The position numbers and the translations under genes are program-made. From Candidatus Defluviilinea gracilis (GTDB lineage: Bacteria > Chloroflexota > Anaerolineae > Anaerolineales > Villigracilaceae): a stretch of DNA of 64,000 bases. The stretch spans positions 62,001 through 126,000 of the forward strand of contig JADJWS010000001.1 in NCBI GenBank assembly GCA_016716235.1, in the 5' to 3' direction. Below the pieces are notes generated by a model that was not told the origin of the DNA, searched no databases, and saw only the letters and a program-made list of their open reading frames with translations. Positions 24,678-32,893 of the stretch are shown in pieces; within the stretch, counting starts at the first letter, position 1, and each line of letters starts with the position of its first letter.

Positions 24678-26638
24678 ACCTCAACGCCGAGCGGCGCGTG
24701 ACGCGCAGGATCAACGCGCTGGAGACCTTGCCCGATTGGCGCGAGAGACGTCAACGCGCCCACGCCGTCCGCGCGGAGGTGATCGAGAATCTCGATTCGT
24801 ATCTCGATCAATTCACAGCCAACGCGCAAGCGAATGGAGTCATCGTCCATCGCGCAAAAGACGCGGCGGAGGCGGTGAAGATCGTGTTGGAAATCGTAAA
24901 ATCTTTACCACTAAGGACACAAAGTACACAAAGTGAAAAAGAAAAATCCTTAGTGCCCCTTCGTGACCTTCGTGGTAAAAAAGCTCTTGTCGCAAAATCG
25001 AAGAGCATGGTCACCGAGGAAGTCAACCTCAACCATGCGCTTGAAGCGGAGGGGATTCGCGTCGTTGAAACCGATCTCGGCGAGTTCATCGTGCAACTGC
25101 GCGGCGAGAAGCCCGCTCACATTATCACGCCCGCGTTGCATTTGAAACGGCAGGATGTGGGTCAACTCTTTCACGAAAAGCTCGACATCCCCTACACCGA
25201 AGACATTCCCACGTTGACCAATACCGCGCGGAAAGTTTTGCGCGAAGTGTTCCTCACAGCAGACGTGGGCATCACAGGCGCGAACTTCGCAGTCTCTGAA
25301 GAAGGCGCGATCTGCCTCGTCACCAACGAGGGCAACGGACGCATGGTCACAACTCTCCCTCCGATCCACATCGCGCTCGTCGGCATGGAACGCATCGTCC
25401 GCACACTCGACGACCTCGCGCTGATGCTGTCTCTGCTTCCGCGTTCAGCCACTGGGCAAAAACTCACCTCATACACGCAGATCGTCCACAGCCCGCTACC
25501 GAATCAACAACGTCACTTCATCCTCCTCGATAACGGACGTTCGCGCCTGCGCAACTCGCCTCTCAAAGAATCTCTCTATTGCATCCGATGCGGCTCATGT
25601 CTCAACGCCTGCCCCGTCTTCCGCGAGATCGGCGGGCACGCATACAAAAGTCCATACTCGGGACCCATCGGCTCGGTCATCTCGGCGGGACTCTTCGGAA
25701 GCGAATTCGTCCCGCTCGCGCAAGCGTCCACGCTATGCGGCGCATGCAAAGACGCCTGCCCTGTGGACATTGACCTGCCGAAGTTGCTGGTGCGCGTGAG
25801 AGCAGATCAGTCTCAAGTCTCAAGTCTCAAGTCTTCTAACCCTCATGGATTAACTCCACTCTCCACTTTCTCTCTTCGGATGTACAGCCGCTTCGCCCGC
25901 CGCCCGCGCCTGTTTACCCTCGCCCAAAAATTTGCGGCGCTGACGAGTCCGCTCCTGTCGCTTTTCTCGCAATGGATTCGTTTGCCCGCGTTCACAGGCT
26001 GGGGCTACAGCAAGGATTTGCCGCGTTTTGCGGGGAAATCATTTCGGGAGAGATGGAACGAGACAAAGGTAAACACGGAAACAAGTAGACAAGTAAACAC
26101 GTACGCGAATGAACTTCTAAAAAAAGAGGAGACCCTTCGCTCCGCTCAGGGTGACATAATGGAACGCTTCACACAAGAACTAACCGCCGTGCATGGACAT
26201 GTCCATCACACCGAAGACCCAACGCAATCCATTATTCAGTTTTTGCAATCACGGGACATCAATCGAATTCAACTTGAGCCAAATGTTTTGAATGAAGACA
26301 TGCTCACACAAGCAGGCATCACCTTCACCCGCGAACCCGATCCCGCAATCCGCGCGGGGGTGACAAAGGCTCAATGCGGCGTGGCAGACACAGGGTCCAT
26401 GCTTGAAGCGGATGGCGAGGGGAAATCATTGCACGCGTCGCTACTTCCCGAAATCCATCTTGCGGTGTTGCGCACGTCGCACATCTATCCATCATTGGAA
26501 GACGCGATCTATCTTGTGAAAAACACAAAATCGTCAGTCTTCATCACGGGACCCTCCGCCACGGGCGACATCGAAAGCGTCCACACCATCGGCGTGCATG
26601 GACCAGGCGAAGTGCGCGCCTTTCTCGTTGACGATTGA
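24614..26638 (+). CDS. LutB-LutC fusion: LUD domain, ferredoxin-type FeS domain, second LUD domain
   Basis: Electron-transfer and lactate-oxidising part of the LutABC system, 674 residues. The N-terminus (FRQRIRTSLANQHLQNALD) matches LutB and fixes the start, although it overlaps the phosphatase gene by 64 bases. Residues about 60-310 form the LUD domain (GADVGITGAN-like TADVGITGANFAVSEEGAI, TNEGNGRM). Two 4Fe-4S clusters follow: CIRCGSCLNACP from Cys323 and CGACKDACP from Cys375. Residues about 520-674 are a LutC-like LUD domain (CGVADTGSM, ITGPSATGDIE, VHGPGEV). In Bacillus these are separate genes. Three stretches of dispersed repeat are translated: about residues 97-123, 399-422 and 485-515, the last between LutB and LutC. 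The frame remains open throughout. Confidence 0.9.
   Translation: MDQFRQRIRTSLANQHLQNALDLNAERRVTRRINALETLPDWRERRQRAHAVRAEVIENLDSYLDQFTANAQANGVIVHRAKDAAEAVKIVLEIVKSLPLRTQSTQSEKEKSLVPLRDLRGKKALVAKSKSMVTEEVNLNHALEAEGIRVVETDLGEFIVQLRGEKPAHIITPALHLKRQDVGQLFHEKLDIPYTEDIPTLTNTARKVLREVFLTADVGITGANFAVSEEGAICLVTNEGNGRMVTTLPPIHIALVGMERIVRTLDDLALMLSLLPRSATGQKLTSYTQIVHSPLPNQQRHFILLDNGRSRLRNSPLKESLYCIRCGSCLNACPVFREIGGHAYKSPYSGPIGSVISAGLFGSEFVPLAQASTLCGACKDACPVDIDLPKLLVRVRADQSQVSSLKSSNPHGLTPLSTFSLRMYSRFARRPRLFTLAQKFAALTSPLLSLFSQWIRLPAFTGWGYSKDLPRFAGKSFRERWNETKVNTETSRQVNTYANELLKKEETLRSAQGDIMERFTQELTAVHGHVHHTEDPTQSIIQFLQSRDINRIQLEPNVLNEDMLTQAGITFTREPDPAIRAGVTKAQCGVADTGSMLEADGEGKSLHASLLPEIHLAVLRTSHIYPSLEDAIYLVKNTKSSVFITGPSATGDIESVHTIGVHGPGEVRAFLVDD
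24903..24982. repeat. 'accacgaaggacacaaag' repeat translated inside lutBC
   Basis: Reads taccactaaggacacaaagtacacaaagtg ... cttcgtgaccttcgtggta, the same palindrome as at 5362-5459, and encodes LRTQSTQSEKEKSLVPLRDL in the LUD domain. Confidence 0.9.
25809..25876. repeat. Heptamer repeats (aagtctc, ccacttt-like) translated inside lutBC
   Basis: agtctcaagtctcaagtctcaagtc encodes SQVSSLKSS. A short ccactctccactttctc run follows. The block lies just after the second FeS cluster. Confidence 0.85.
26066..26157. repeat. Octamer repeat plus partial 'ccctgagcg' palindrome, translated between LutB and LutC
   Basis: ggtaaacacggaaacaagtagacaagtaaacacg (octamer family of 6893-7022) is followed at 26129-26157 by gagacccttcgctccgctcagggtgacat, half of the tgtcaccctgag palindrome. 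Together they encode about 30 residues joining the two halves of the fusion. Confidence 0.9.
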
Positions 26639-26656
26639 TATTCGGGATGATACAAT
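26628..26656 (+). promoter_or_regulatory. Sigma70-type promoter of tRNA-Glu
   Basis: TTGACG (26628-26633), 17-bp spacer, TACAAT (26651-26656). The -35 box overlaps the lutBC stop codon. The tRNA begins 23 bp downstream of the -10 box. Confidence 0.8.
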
Positions 26657-26678
26657 CTCGCCGCTTAATTCAAGTTTT

Positions 26679-26751
26679 GCCCCCATCGTCTAGTGGCCCA
26701 GGACGAAGCCCTCTCAAGGCTTAAACCGGGATTCGAATTCCCGTGGGGGCA
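26679..26751 (+). tRNA. tRNA-Glu (anticodon CTC)
   Basis: Full cloverleaf over 73 bases: acceptor GCCCCCA (26679-26685) with TGGGGGC (26744-26750), discriminator A, D arm with GTCTAGTGG, anticodon stem AAGCC/GGCTT around loop CTCTCAA (anticodon 26713-26715), and T arm CGGGA-TTCGAAT-TCCCG. CCA is not encoded. It reads GAG codons. Confidence 0.96.
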
Positions 26752-26784
26752 CTCTTCCCATGACCTAATAAGTTTATGGGGCAT

Positions 26785-26813
26785 AAAAGAATCATCCGCG
26801 AGATGGTTCTTTT
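26785..26813 (+). terminator. Intrinsic terminator downstream of tRNA-Glu
   Basis: Arms aaaagaatcatc and gatggttctttt (26785-26796 and 26802-26813, one wobble pair) around a cgcga loop, followed by T-rich bases. Confidence 0.8.
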
Positions 26814-26828
26814 TATTTTGAATAACTG

Positions 26829-26834
26829 TATAAT
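26829..26834 (+). promoter_or_regulatory. Possible -10 box of the ribokinase gene
   Basis: TATAAT preceded by TG ends 6 bp before the ATG at 26841, so the mRNA would be leaderless. There is no ribosome-binding site. The -35 region lies in the tRNA terminator and is weak. Confidence 0.45.
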
Positions 26835-26840
26835 TTGATT

Positions 26841-27773
26841 ATGAATCAAATCCTCGTTGTCGGCTCGCTCAATGCAGACCTTGTCGCGCGCGCGCCGCGC
26901 TTTCCTCAACCCGGCGAGACGATCAGCGGCGAAGACCTGCGCGTGATCCCCGGCGGCAAGGGAGCGAATCAAGCCGTCGCGGCGGCGAGACTTGGAGCGA
27001 ACGTTTCGATACTGGGGCGCGTGGGCAACGATAACTTCGGTGATTTTCTTCTTGAGAATCTCAAGCAAAACAGAGTGGATTCGAGCCTGGTCCAACGCGA
27101 TGATTCTTCGACTGGAACAGCGATCATCATTGTAGACTCCAATGGACAGAACAGCATTGTGTTATCCGCAGGAGCGAACGGCAACGTTTCAATCGCCGAT
27201 GTAGACAATAGTCCATTTACCAATTACCAATTACTGTTGCTCCAACTCGAAATCCCCCTCCCTGCTGTTCTTCGCGCCGCGCAACGCGCCAAGGAAAATA
27301 ACGTCCGCGTGATTTTGAACCCCGCGCCTGCGCAACAATTGCCCGATGAATTGATCGCCCTCGCCGACTATATCATCCCCAACGAAACGGAATTGTCATT
27401 GTTGACAAGTCAGAAGATCGAAGACATCCCCTCCGCCGAATCTGCCGCCAGAGACTTGCTGAGACGCGGCGCGAGGAACGTGATCGTGACCCTGGGAAGC
27501 AAAGGCGCGTTGTTGGTGAACTCGGAAGCAAGCAAGCAGATACACACGTTCAAAGTGGAAGTAGTGGATACCACCGCCGCTGGCGACGCATTCATTGGAG
27601 GTTTTGCAACATCCCTGCTGGAAAACAAATCGCTCGAAGAGGCTGTCCGTTTTGGTTGCGCATGCGGCGCGTTAGCAACCACAAAATTCGGCGCGCAACC
27701 ATCGTTGCCGATGAAAGAGGAAGTCGAAAAAATAATCTCTACCTCTTCGGCTTCGCTCAGGACAAGTCTCTAG
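26841..27773 (+). CDS. rbsK: Ribokinase
   Basis: Phosphorylates D-ribose (or a related ribose moiety) to ribose 5-phosphate with ATP. PfkB-family kinase of 310 residues: the N-terminal GSLNADLVARAPRFPQPGET substrate loop, the GGKGANQAVAAARLGA signature, NPAPAQQLP, NETELSLLT, and the catalytic C-terminal DTTAAGDAFIGGFA with the catalytic Asp of AAGD. The downstream nucleoside hydrolases release ribose, which fits this activity. A heptamer repeat encodes a short loop (SPFTNYQLLL) at about residues 124-131. The C-terminus (STSSASLRTSL) is derived from a repeat running into the next gap. Confidence 0.93.
   Translation: MNQILVVGSLNADLVARAPRFPQPGETISGEDLRVIPGGKGANQAVAAARLGANVSILGRVGNDNFGDFLLENLKQNRVDSSLVQRDDSSTGTAIIIVDSNGQNSIVLSAGANGNVSIADVDNSPFTNYQLLLLQLEIPLPAVLRAAQRAKENNVRVILNPAPAQQLPDELIALADYIIPNETELSLLTSQKIEDIPSAESAARDLLRRGARNVIVTLGSKGALLVNSEASKQIHTFKVEVVDTTAAGDAFIGGFATSLLENKSLEEAVRFGCACGALATTKFGAQPSLPMKEEVEKIISTSSASLRTSL
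27211..27235. repeat. Heptamer repeat (accaatt) in frame in rbsK
   Basis: atttaccaattaccaattactg encodes FTNYQLLL. The same unit recurs in the spacer at 27826-27852. Confidence 0.8.
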
Positions 27774-27852
27774 TCTCCAGTCTCTGGTTTTGACGCGACG
27801 AGTCTACCTCGTTTACTCAACCATCAATTACAAATTACCAATTACCAATAAT
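27765..27852. repeat. Heptamer repeats between rbsK and the first nucleoside hydrolase
   Basis: agtctctagtctccagtctctgg, then aattacaaattaccaattaccaataattc, reaching the ATG at 27857. The block overlaps the rbsK stop. Confidence 0.75.
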
Positions 27853-27856
27853 TCAT

Positions 27857-28801
27857 ATGCCCAAACGAATCATCATAGACACCGACCCCGGCATCGACGA
27901 TGCCCTCGCCTTCCTGCTCGCGCTCGCCTCGCCTGAGATCCAACTCGAAGCGCTGACCACGACTCAAGGCAACGTCACCATCGAAACCGCCACGCGCAAC
28001 GCGCTCGCTGTGCTGGAACTGGCAAACGCGAGTCATATTCCTGTCGCGGCGGGAAGCGCAGTGCCTCTCGTGCAACCCCTGCGCGCTTCGGCTCACGTCC
28101 ACGGCGAAAGCGGAATTGGCAACTCAAAACTCCCCGCGCCGAAAAGCAAACCGCTCGAAGGACACGCGGTGGATTATTTGATTCAGCGCGTGCTTGCAGA
28201 GCCGGGCGAGTTGAGCATCTTCCCCATCGGTCCGCTGACGAACATTGCCATGGCGATCCGCAAGGAACCGAAGTTTGCCAAAGCCGTGAAGGAACTGGTC
28301 ATCATGGGCGGCGCGGTACTCGAACATGGGAACGTCACTCCGCAAGCGGAGTTCAACATCTGGGCAGATCCGCACGCCGCGCATATCGTTTTTCATTCAG
28401 GGATTCCGATCACCTTGATCCCGCTGGACGTGACTCACAAATGCCTGCTCAAGCAAACACACATCGACCGCCTGCTCGAGACCAAATCGCCGATCACCCG
28501 TTTCATCACGCAGGCGGTGGAAACCTGCTTCGCGCATTCCAAATCATACGGCGGCGAGGGTTGCGCCATGCACGATCCGCTCACGCTGGCAACCATCATC
28601 GCGCCCGAGTTACTAACGTTCAAAGAGTTGTACGTGGACGTGGATTATTCCACCGGAGTTTCGATGGGCAATGCTTTCGGTGATTTCCTTGGCAAAACTG
28701 GCAAGCCCGCCAACATGAAAGTCGCGCTTCAAGTGCGCGGCGAGGAGTTCATCGAACTGTTCCTTCAGCGTATGGAAGCCCTGGCAAGATCCATTTCGTA
28801 G
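27857..28801 (+). CDS. Nucleoside hydrolase (inosine/uridine-preferring type), copy 1
   Basis: Hydrolyses the N-glycosidic bond of ribonucleosides to free base and ribose. 314 residues with the Ca2+-binding N-terminal motif IIIDTDPGIDDALAFLLAL (Asp cluster). The central VIMGGAVLEHGNVTPQAEFN segment and the C-terminal HDPLTLATI segment, which completes the Ca2+ site, are also present. ITLIPLDVTHK is conserved in the family. About 45 percent identity to the next gene is estimated by eye, so a duplication is likely. It forms a probable operon with rbsK upstream and the ECF genes downstream. The preferred base cannot be read from the sequence. Confidence 0.93.
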   Translation: MPKRIIIDTDPGIDDALAFLLALASPEIQLEALTTTQGNVTIETATRNALAVLELANASHIPVAAGSAVPLVQPLRASAHVHGESGIGNSKLPAPKSKPLEGHAVDYLIQRVLAEPGELSIFPIGPLTNIAMAIRKEPKFAKAVKELVIMGGAVLEHGNVTPQAEFNIWADPHAAHIVFHSGIPITLIPLDVTHKCLLKQTHIDRLLETKSPITRFITQAVETCFAHSKSYGGEGCAMHDPLTLATIIAPELLTFKELYVDVDYSTGVSMGNAFGDFLGKTGKPANMKVALQVRGEEFIELFLQRMEALARSIS

Positions 28802-28858
28802 GGGCACAGCGAGTTGCGAGATGATTTTGACTAACGCTCGTTTCGCTGTACCCCTACG
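28797..28858. repeat. Palindrome overlapping the stop of nucleoside hydrolase 1
   Basis: Arms cgtaggggcacagcga (28797-28812) and tcgctgtacccctacg (28843-28858) pair with one mismatch, and the stop codon lies within the left arm. It may stabilise or end the mRNA. A heptamer run follows at 28863-28890. Confidence 0.7.
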
Positions 28859-28894
28859 GCGAAGTACAAATTACCAATCACCAAGTACTCTTTT

Positions 28895-29857
28895 ATGAAA
28901 CGCATCCTCCTCGACACCGACCCCGGCATAGACGACTCGCTCGCCATTTTGCTGGCGTTGGCTTCGCCTGAAATTTCTCTCGAAGGGTTGAGCATCGTCC
29001 ACGGCAATTGCTCGCTCGAACAAGCGACAATAAACGCGCTTTCAATTTTGGAACTTGCGAACGCGACTCACATCCCTGTTGCGGTTGGGTGCGAACTGCC
29101 GCTTGTGCAACCCTCCCTGCTCGCGCCCGAGACGCACGGCAACACAGGCTTGGGCTACGCAAAGCTGTCAGAACCGCGAACCCAGCCGACCCGTCGGCAT
29201 GGATGCGATTTCCTCATCGAGCAAATCATGTCCGCGCCGGGCGAAGTCACACTCGTGGCGATCGGTCCGCTGACGAACGTCGCATTGGCAATTCGGCACG
29301 AGCCGCGCATCGCGCAATCGCTCAAAGAGTTGATCATCATGGGCGGCGCGATCCGCCATGAGGGCAACACCACCGCGCTGGCGGAATTCAACACGTATGC
29401 CGACCCGCACGCCGCGCACATCGTCTATCACGCCGGGATTCCCACCACGCTTGTGCCGCTGGATGTGACGTATCAATGCGTTCTGACTCAGGGGGATGTG
29501 GATCGCCTTCTGCGACTCGATTCGCCCCTGACGCGTTTCATCGCCGACGCGACGCGCTTCTACATGGAATTTCACGATGAATATCAAGGCGTGCAGGGTT
29601 GCGTGATCAACGACCCACTCGCGCTCGCGCTGACCTTTGCGCCTGAATTGTGCGAGTATCAAGACTTGCCCGTCGATGTGGACATCTCGGGCGGCGTTTC
29701 GCTCGGCAAGACCATCGGCGATTTTTACAATTACAATCAAAAGCCTGCGAACATGAAAGTTGCGCTGGGCGTGCATCCGCGCGATTTCATTGAATTATTT
29801 TTGGAGCGCATGGAGAAATTGTCAAGGAAAGATTCTCTCGGAGGAAACGATGCTTGA
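28895..29857 (+). CDS. Nucleoside hydrolase (inosine/uridine-preferring type), copy 2
   Basis: Second enzyme of the same family, 320 residues. It carries ILLDTDPGIDDSLAILLAL, LIIMGGAIRHEGNTTALAEF and the C-terminal NDPLALALTF that completes the Ca2+ site. Differences from copy 1 lie mainly in the substrate-side loops (residues 75-90 and 225-240), which suggests different base preference. Its last 8 bases overlap the start of the first ECF S gene, so hydrolase and transporter are translationally coupled. Confidence 0.93.
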   Translation: MKRILLDTDPGIDDSLAILLALASPEISLEGLSIVHGNCSLEQATINALSILELANATHIPVAVGCELPLVQPSLLAPETHGNTGLGYAKLSEPRTQPTRRHGCDFLIEQIMSAPGEVTLVAIGPLTNVALAIRHEPRIAQSLKELIIMGGAIRHEGNTTALAEFNTYADPHAAHIVYHAGIPTTLVPLDVTYQCVLTQGDVDRLLRLDSPLTRFIADATRFYMEFHDEYQGVQGCVINDPLALALTFAPELCEYQDLPVDVDISGGVSLGKTIGDFYNYNQKPANMKVALGVHPRDFIELFLERMEKLSRKDSLGGNDA

Positions 29858-30374
29858 AAAAATAAAACACGACTTCAAAGGAATCACCTGGCTATTGATG
29901 GCGCTGGGGATCGTCCTCAATGGAGCAAGCGCGTTGGCAGTATCGAAAACGAGTCTTCCCCTTTATCTTGATTCCATCGGGACGGTGTTCGTCGCGGTTG
30001 TGGCGGGTCCATGGGCTGGAGCGTTGACGGGTTTGTTGACCAACGTGATCCTCGGGTTCGTATCGCCGAGCTATGCGCCATATTGGTCCGTTCCGTTGTT
30101 GATCGGTTTCGTTACCGGATTTCTCGCCAACGCTGGCTGGTTCAAACGCTGGTGGAAAGTAATCGCGGCAGGCTTGATCATTGCCATTCTTGCGGCGGTT
30201 ATGTCATCGCTGATCGCGGCGCTGGTGTTTGGAAACTTCACATTCGACCTTTCGTATTTTCTAGTAAAAGAGCCTGTGGATAAAGTCATTACGACGCTCA
30301 TCGTATATTTCGTTCTTAAATTCCTCCCAAAACGATTCGTATCGCTTTTCCCTCGCCACGAAAATGTGGATTAA
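29850..30374 (+). CDS. ECF transporter substrate-binding (S) component, first copy
   Basis: Membrane subunit that captures a small solute for an energy-coupling-factor transporter. 174 residues with about five or six hydrophobic helices. The conserved LPLYLDSIGTVFVAVVAGPWAG segment near residues 36-57 is typical of one ECF S family. The start at 29850 follows CGGAGGAAACG and overlaps the previous stop by 8 bases. A longer in-frame start at 29760 would lie inside the hydrolase gene. Its substrate is not given by sequence. The context with nucleoside hydrolases and ribokinase suggests nucleosides. Confidence 0.82.
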   Translation: MLEKIKHDFKGITWLLMALGIVLNGASALAVSKTSLPLYLDSIGTVFVAVVAGPWAGALTGLLTNVILGFVSPSYAPYWSVPLLIGFVTGFLANAGWFKRWWKVIAAGLIIAILAAVMSSLIAALVFGNFTFDLSYFLVKEPVDKVITTLIVYFVLKFLPKRFVSLFPRHENVD

Positions 30375-30436
30375 ATAGGTGAAACAAAAAACGATCATGG
30401 GTGTTGTAATCGTCAAATCAAAAAAGGAGAAATGAC

Positions 30437-31216
30437 ATGGTAGAAAATATCAAGAAAGAGTTCAGCACCAGAACGTTGGCGCTCATTGCGATCGCAATTG
30501 CGATCAATATCGTCATCGGACAATTAGTGTTCTACTTGAAATTGCCGATCTATCTCGATAGTATCGGCACGGTATTGGTCGGCGCGCTCGTCGGTCCTTG
30601 GGCGGCCGCCGTTACGGGTGGTTTATCGAATATTCTTTGGGGGGTTGTTCCTCCTCCCCTTCAAAATACGTTTTCCGTGCCTTTCTTCTATGTTGCGGTT
30701 GTCATCGGTTTGTTGGCTGGCTTTTTCGGAAAGCGTGGGGTGTTTGAGAAAGAATCGCCGCGTTGGATTTCTGTATTGATCGGCGCAGTCTTCTTCTTTG
30801 CGCTCGCCATGTTCGTTCTCGCCTTCATCAATATTGACACCAGCGAAGGCTTCGCCATCTTCCCCAGCATGAGAGACCTCGTTTCGCAATATGCAGTGGT
30901 CTTTGTGCTGGCGATTGCGATTGGAGCGGCTATCGGCTACTTCCTACTGCAAAATGGCGGCTACGTTGGGTTAGCGGGGCTGGTGACGGGCGTGGTCGCG
31001 GCGATTATTTCTGCCCCCACCGCCGCTGTTGTCTTCGGAGGTGTTACAGGCGGAGGCACAGATTTGTTGGTCGCGGCATTCAGGGCTAGCGGCGGAAATA
31101 TTTGGGCTTCCGTCCTTGCGCAGGGAAGCGTATCTGATCCATTCGATAAAATGTTATCGTTCATGGTCGTCCTCTTCATACTCCGCGCCCTCCCCACGCG
31201 ATTCAAAGCGCGCTAA
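30437..31216 (+). CDS. ECF transporter substrate-binding (S) component, second copy
   Basis: 259-residue membrane protein sharing LPIYLDSIGTVLVGALVGPWAA with the first copy but about 85 residues longer, with extra helices at residues about 120-200. GGAGAA precedes the ATG by 6 bases. The two S proteins may bring different nucleosides or bases to the same T/A module, or act together. A C-terminal LRALPTRFKAR tail is cytoplasmic by charge. Confidence 0.8.
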   Translation: MVENIKKEFSTRTLALIAIAIAINIVIGQLVFYLKLPIYLDSIGTVLVGALVGPWAAAVTGGLSNILWGVVPPPLQNTFSVPFFYVAVVIGLLAGFFGKRGVFEKESPRWISVLIGAVFFFALAMFVLAFINIDTSEGFAIFPSMRDLVSQYAVVFVLAIAIGAAIGYFLLQNGGYVGLAGLVTGVVAAIISAPTAAVVFGGVTGGGTDLLVAAFRASGGNIWASVLAQGSVSDPFDKMLSFMVVLFILRALPTRFKAR

Positions 31217-31235
31217 TCGATCTGCGCATGGTGAT

Positions 31236-32012
31236 ATGAATTCGTTGAGTATTTATGCAGCCCGCGCAAGCGGGCTGCATAAACTAAACCCTCTTACCAA
31301 ATTCGTCCTTACGCTCTGCATTCTGTTGGGCGGGTTTGCGTTTTCAAGCGCCGCATCGGGTTATCTGATCTTGATCGCGATCATCACGCCTCTTTCCATT
31401 TGGGGAAAGGTCACAATGAGAATGTATCGATTGGTTTTCAATATCAGTTGGCCCCTGATCGTATCTGTTTTTCTCATCCAGCCCTTGTTTTGGGGTAGCG
31501 GGACACCATTGTTTGAACTTGGACCCCTCTCGCCAAAATTGGAAGGAGCTCTCTTCGCATTCAAAAGTTCTGGCAGAATTTTATATATTATGGCAAATTT
31601 TATTCTGTTCTCTCTAACCACCCGTCCAGACACTTTGATGATCTCGCTCAAACAGGCAGGGCTACCCGGCGGACTGGCATATATCATTGTGTCAACACTT
31701 CAACTCGTTCCTCAATATGTCGCCAAAGCAAATATCATTTTGGATGCGCAACGATCGCGCGGTCTGGAAACGCAAGGCAACATCGTTACGCGCGCTCGCG
31801 CGCTAATGCCTTTGGTTCTTCCGCTGGTGATCGGCAGTCTTTTAGAAGTTGAGGAACGCGCAATTGCTATCGAGGCGCGCGCATTCAACTCCAGTCGTGT
31901 TGAAACAAGTATTCTCGAAATCCCAGATTCTCGAACCCAGCAAACCGCAAGGGTCGGGATGATCGCCGTAACTATTCTGCTGATCGCGGGGAGATTTGTG
32001 TGGCTATCGTAA
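31236..32012 (+). CDS. ecfT: ECF transporter transmembrane (T) component
   Basis: Scaffold subunit that couples the two ATPases to the S component. 258 residues, about five transmembrane helices, with the coupling motifs DAQRSRGLE and IAIEARAFNSS (the A-R-x pair seen in EcfT). The ATG at 31236 was chosen because the upstream in-frame region lies inside the previous gene. The last 13 bases overlap the GTG start of the first ATPase. Together with two S and two A genes this is a complete ECF system. Confidence 0.9.
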   Translation: MNSLSIYAARASGLHKLNPLTKFVLTLCILLGGFAFSSAASGYLILIAIITPLSIWGKVTMRMYRLVFNISWPLIVSVFLIQPLFWGSGTPLFELGPLSPKLEGALFAFKSSGRILYIMANFILFSLTTRPDTLMISLKQAGLPGGLAYIIVSTLQLVPQYVAKANIILDAQRSRGLETQGNIVTRARALMPLVLPLVIGSLLEVEERAIAIEARAFNSSRVETSILEIPDSRTQQTARVGMIAVTILLIAGRFVWLS

Positions 32013-32842
32013 ACCTGCAAAACGTCACCTACAAATATCCACTCACCGACGCGCCCGTATTGAAGAATATCAACCTGCAGGTGGACGAGGGCGAGTTCGT
32101 CGCGGTCATCGGACCGAACGGCGCGGGCAAGTCCACGCTGTGCTACACAGTGGCGGGATTCGTTCCGCATTTTTTCAAAGGCGAGATCGCTGGCACAGTG
32201 GAAGTTGCCGGCGCGGAATCAAGCAAATCGAATCTGCGTGAGTGGGTGTTGAATGTTGGGCTGGCGTTCCAGAACCCGTTCAACCAGATCAGCGGCGCCA
32301 AGTACACTGTCTTCGAAGAGATCGCTTTTGGGCTGGAAAATATCGGCGTGCCGCGCGAGGAAATGATCCCACGCGTGAACGATGCGATGAAGTTGACCGG
32401 CATCTCTGAATTGGCGGATCGCTCCCCCTACTCCCTCTCCGGCGGACAACAACAACGCGTCGCGCTGACCTCCATCCTGGTCATGCGCCCCAAGGTTCTC
32501 ATCCTCGATGAGCCAACCTCGCAGATGGACCCCATCGGCACGCGCGAAGTCTTCGGCGTGATCCGCGCGTTGGCAGAACGCGGCATGACCGTCATCATGG
32601 CGGAACACAAAGTGGAATGGATCGCCAACTTCGCAAACCGGGTGATCGCTTTACGCGAAGGAGAGATCATTGCAGATGGAAAACCAAGCGACGTTCTCAC
32701 CTCCGACCTGCTGACAGAAAAAGGATTCGGCATCTCGCGCTACACATCTGTGGCGAGAAAGGCGAAAGAGCTCGGGTTGTGGAAGAAAGATAAATTGCCG
32801 GTCACATTAGATGAGGCGGTGGAGGGGTTCAAAAATGCGTAA
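32000..32842 (+). CDS. ecfA1: ECF transporter ATPase A1
   Basis: ATP-binding subunit, 280 residues. Walker A GPNGAGKST (residues about 37-45), signature SLSGGQQQRVALTSIL, Walker B VLILDEPTSQMD and the H-loop MAEHK are all canonical. The start is GTG at 32000, overlapping ecfT. A C-terminal 40-residue extension (SRYTSVARKAKELGLWKK) is family-typical. It pairs with the ATPase at 32894-33661. Confidence 0.93.
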   Translation: MAIVNLQNVTYKYPLTDAPVLKNINLQVDEGEFVAVIGPNGAGKSTLCYTVAGFVPHFFKGEIAGTVEVAGAESSKSNLREWVLNVGLAFQNPFNQISGAKYTVFEEIAFGLENIGVPREEMIPRVNDAMKLTGISELADRSPYSLSGGQQQRVALTSILVMRPKVLILDEPTSQMDPIGTREVFGVIRALAERGMTVIMAEHKVEWIANFANRVIALREGEIIADGKPSDVLTSDLLTEKGFGISRYTSVARKAKELGLWKKDKLPVTLDEAVEGFKNA

Positions 32843-32857
32843 CCCGCATTCTCTAAT

Positions 32858-32879
32858 GCGGACGTTAGAGAACGTCCGC
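32858..32879. repeat. 22-bp hairpin (gcggacgtt agag aacgtccgc), copy 2
   Basis: Identical to 16999-17020. It lies between the two ECF ATPase genes, where it could slow the 3' decay of the upstream mRNA. Confidence 0.75.
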
Positions 32880-32893
32880 TGCGCAAAATCAAC

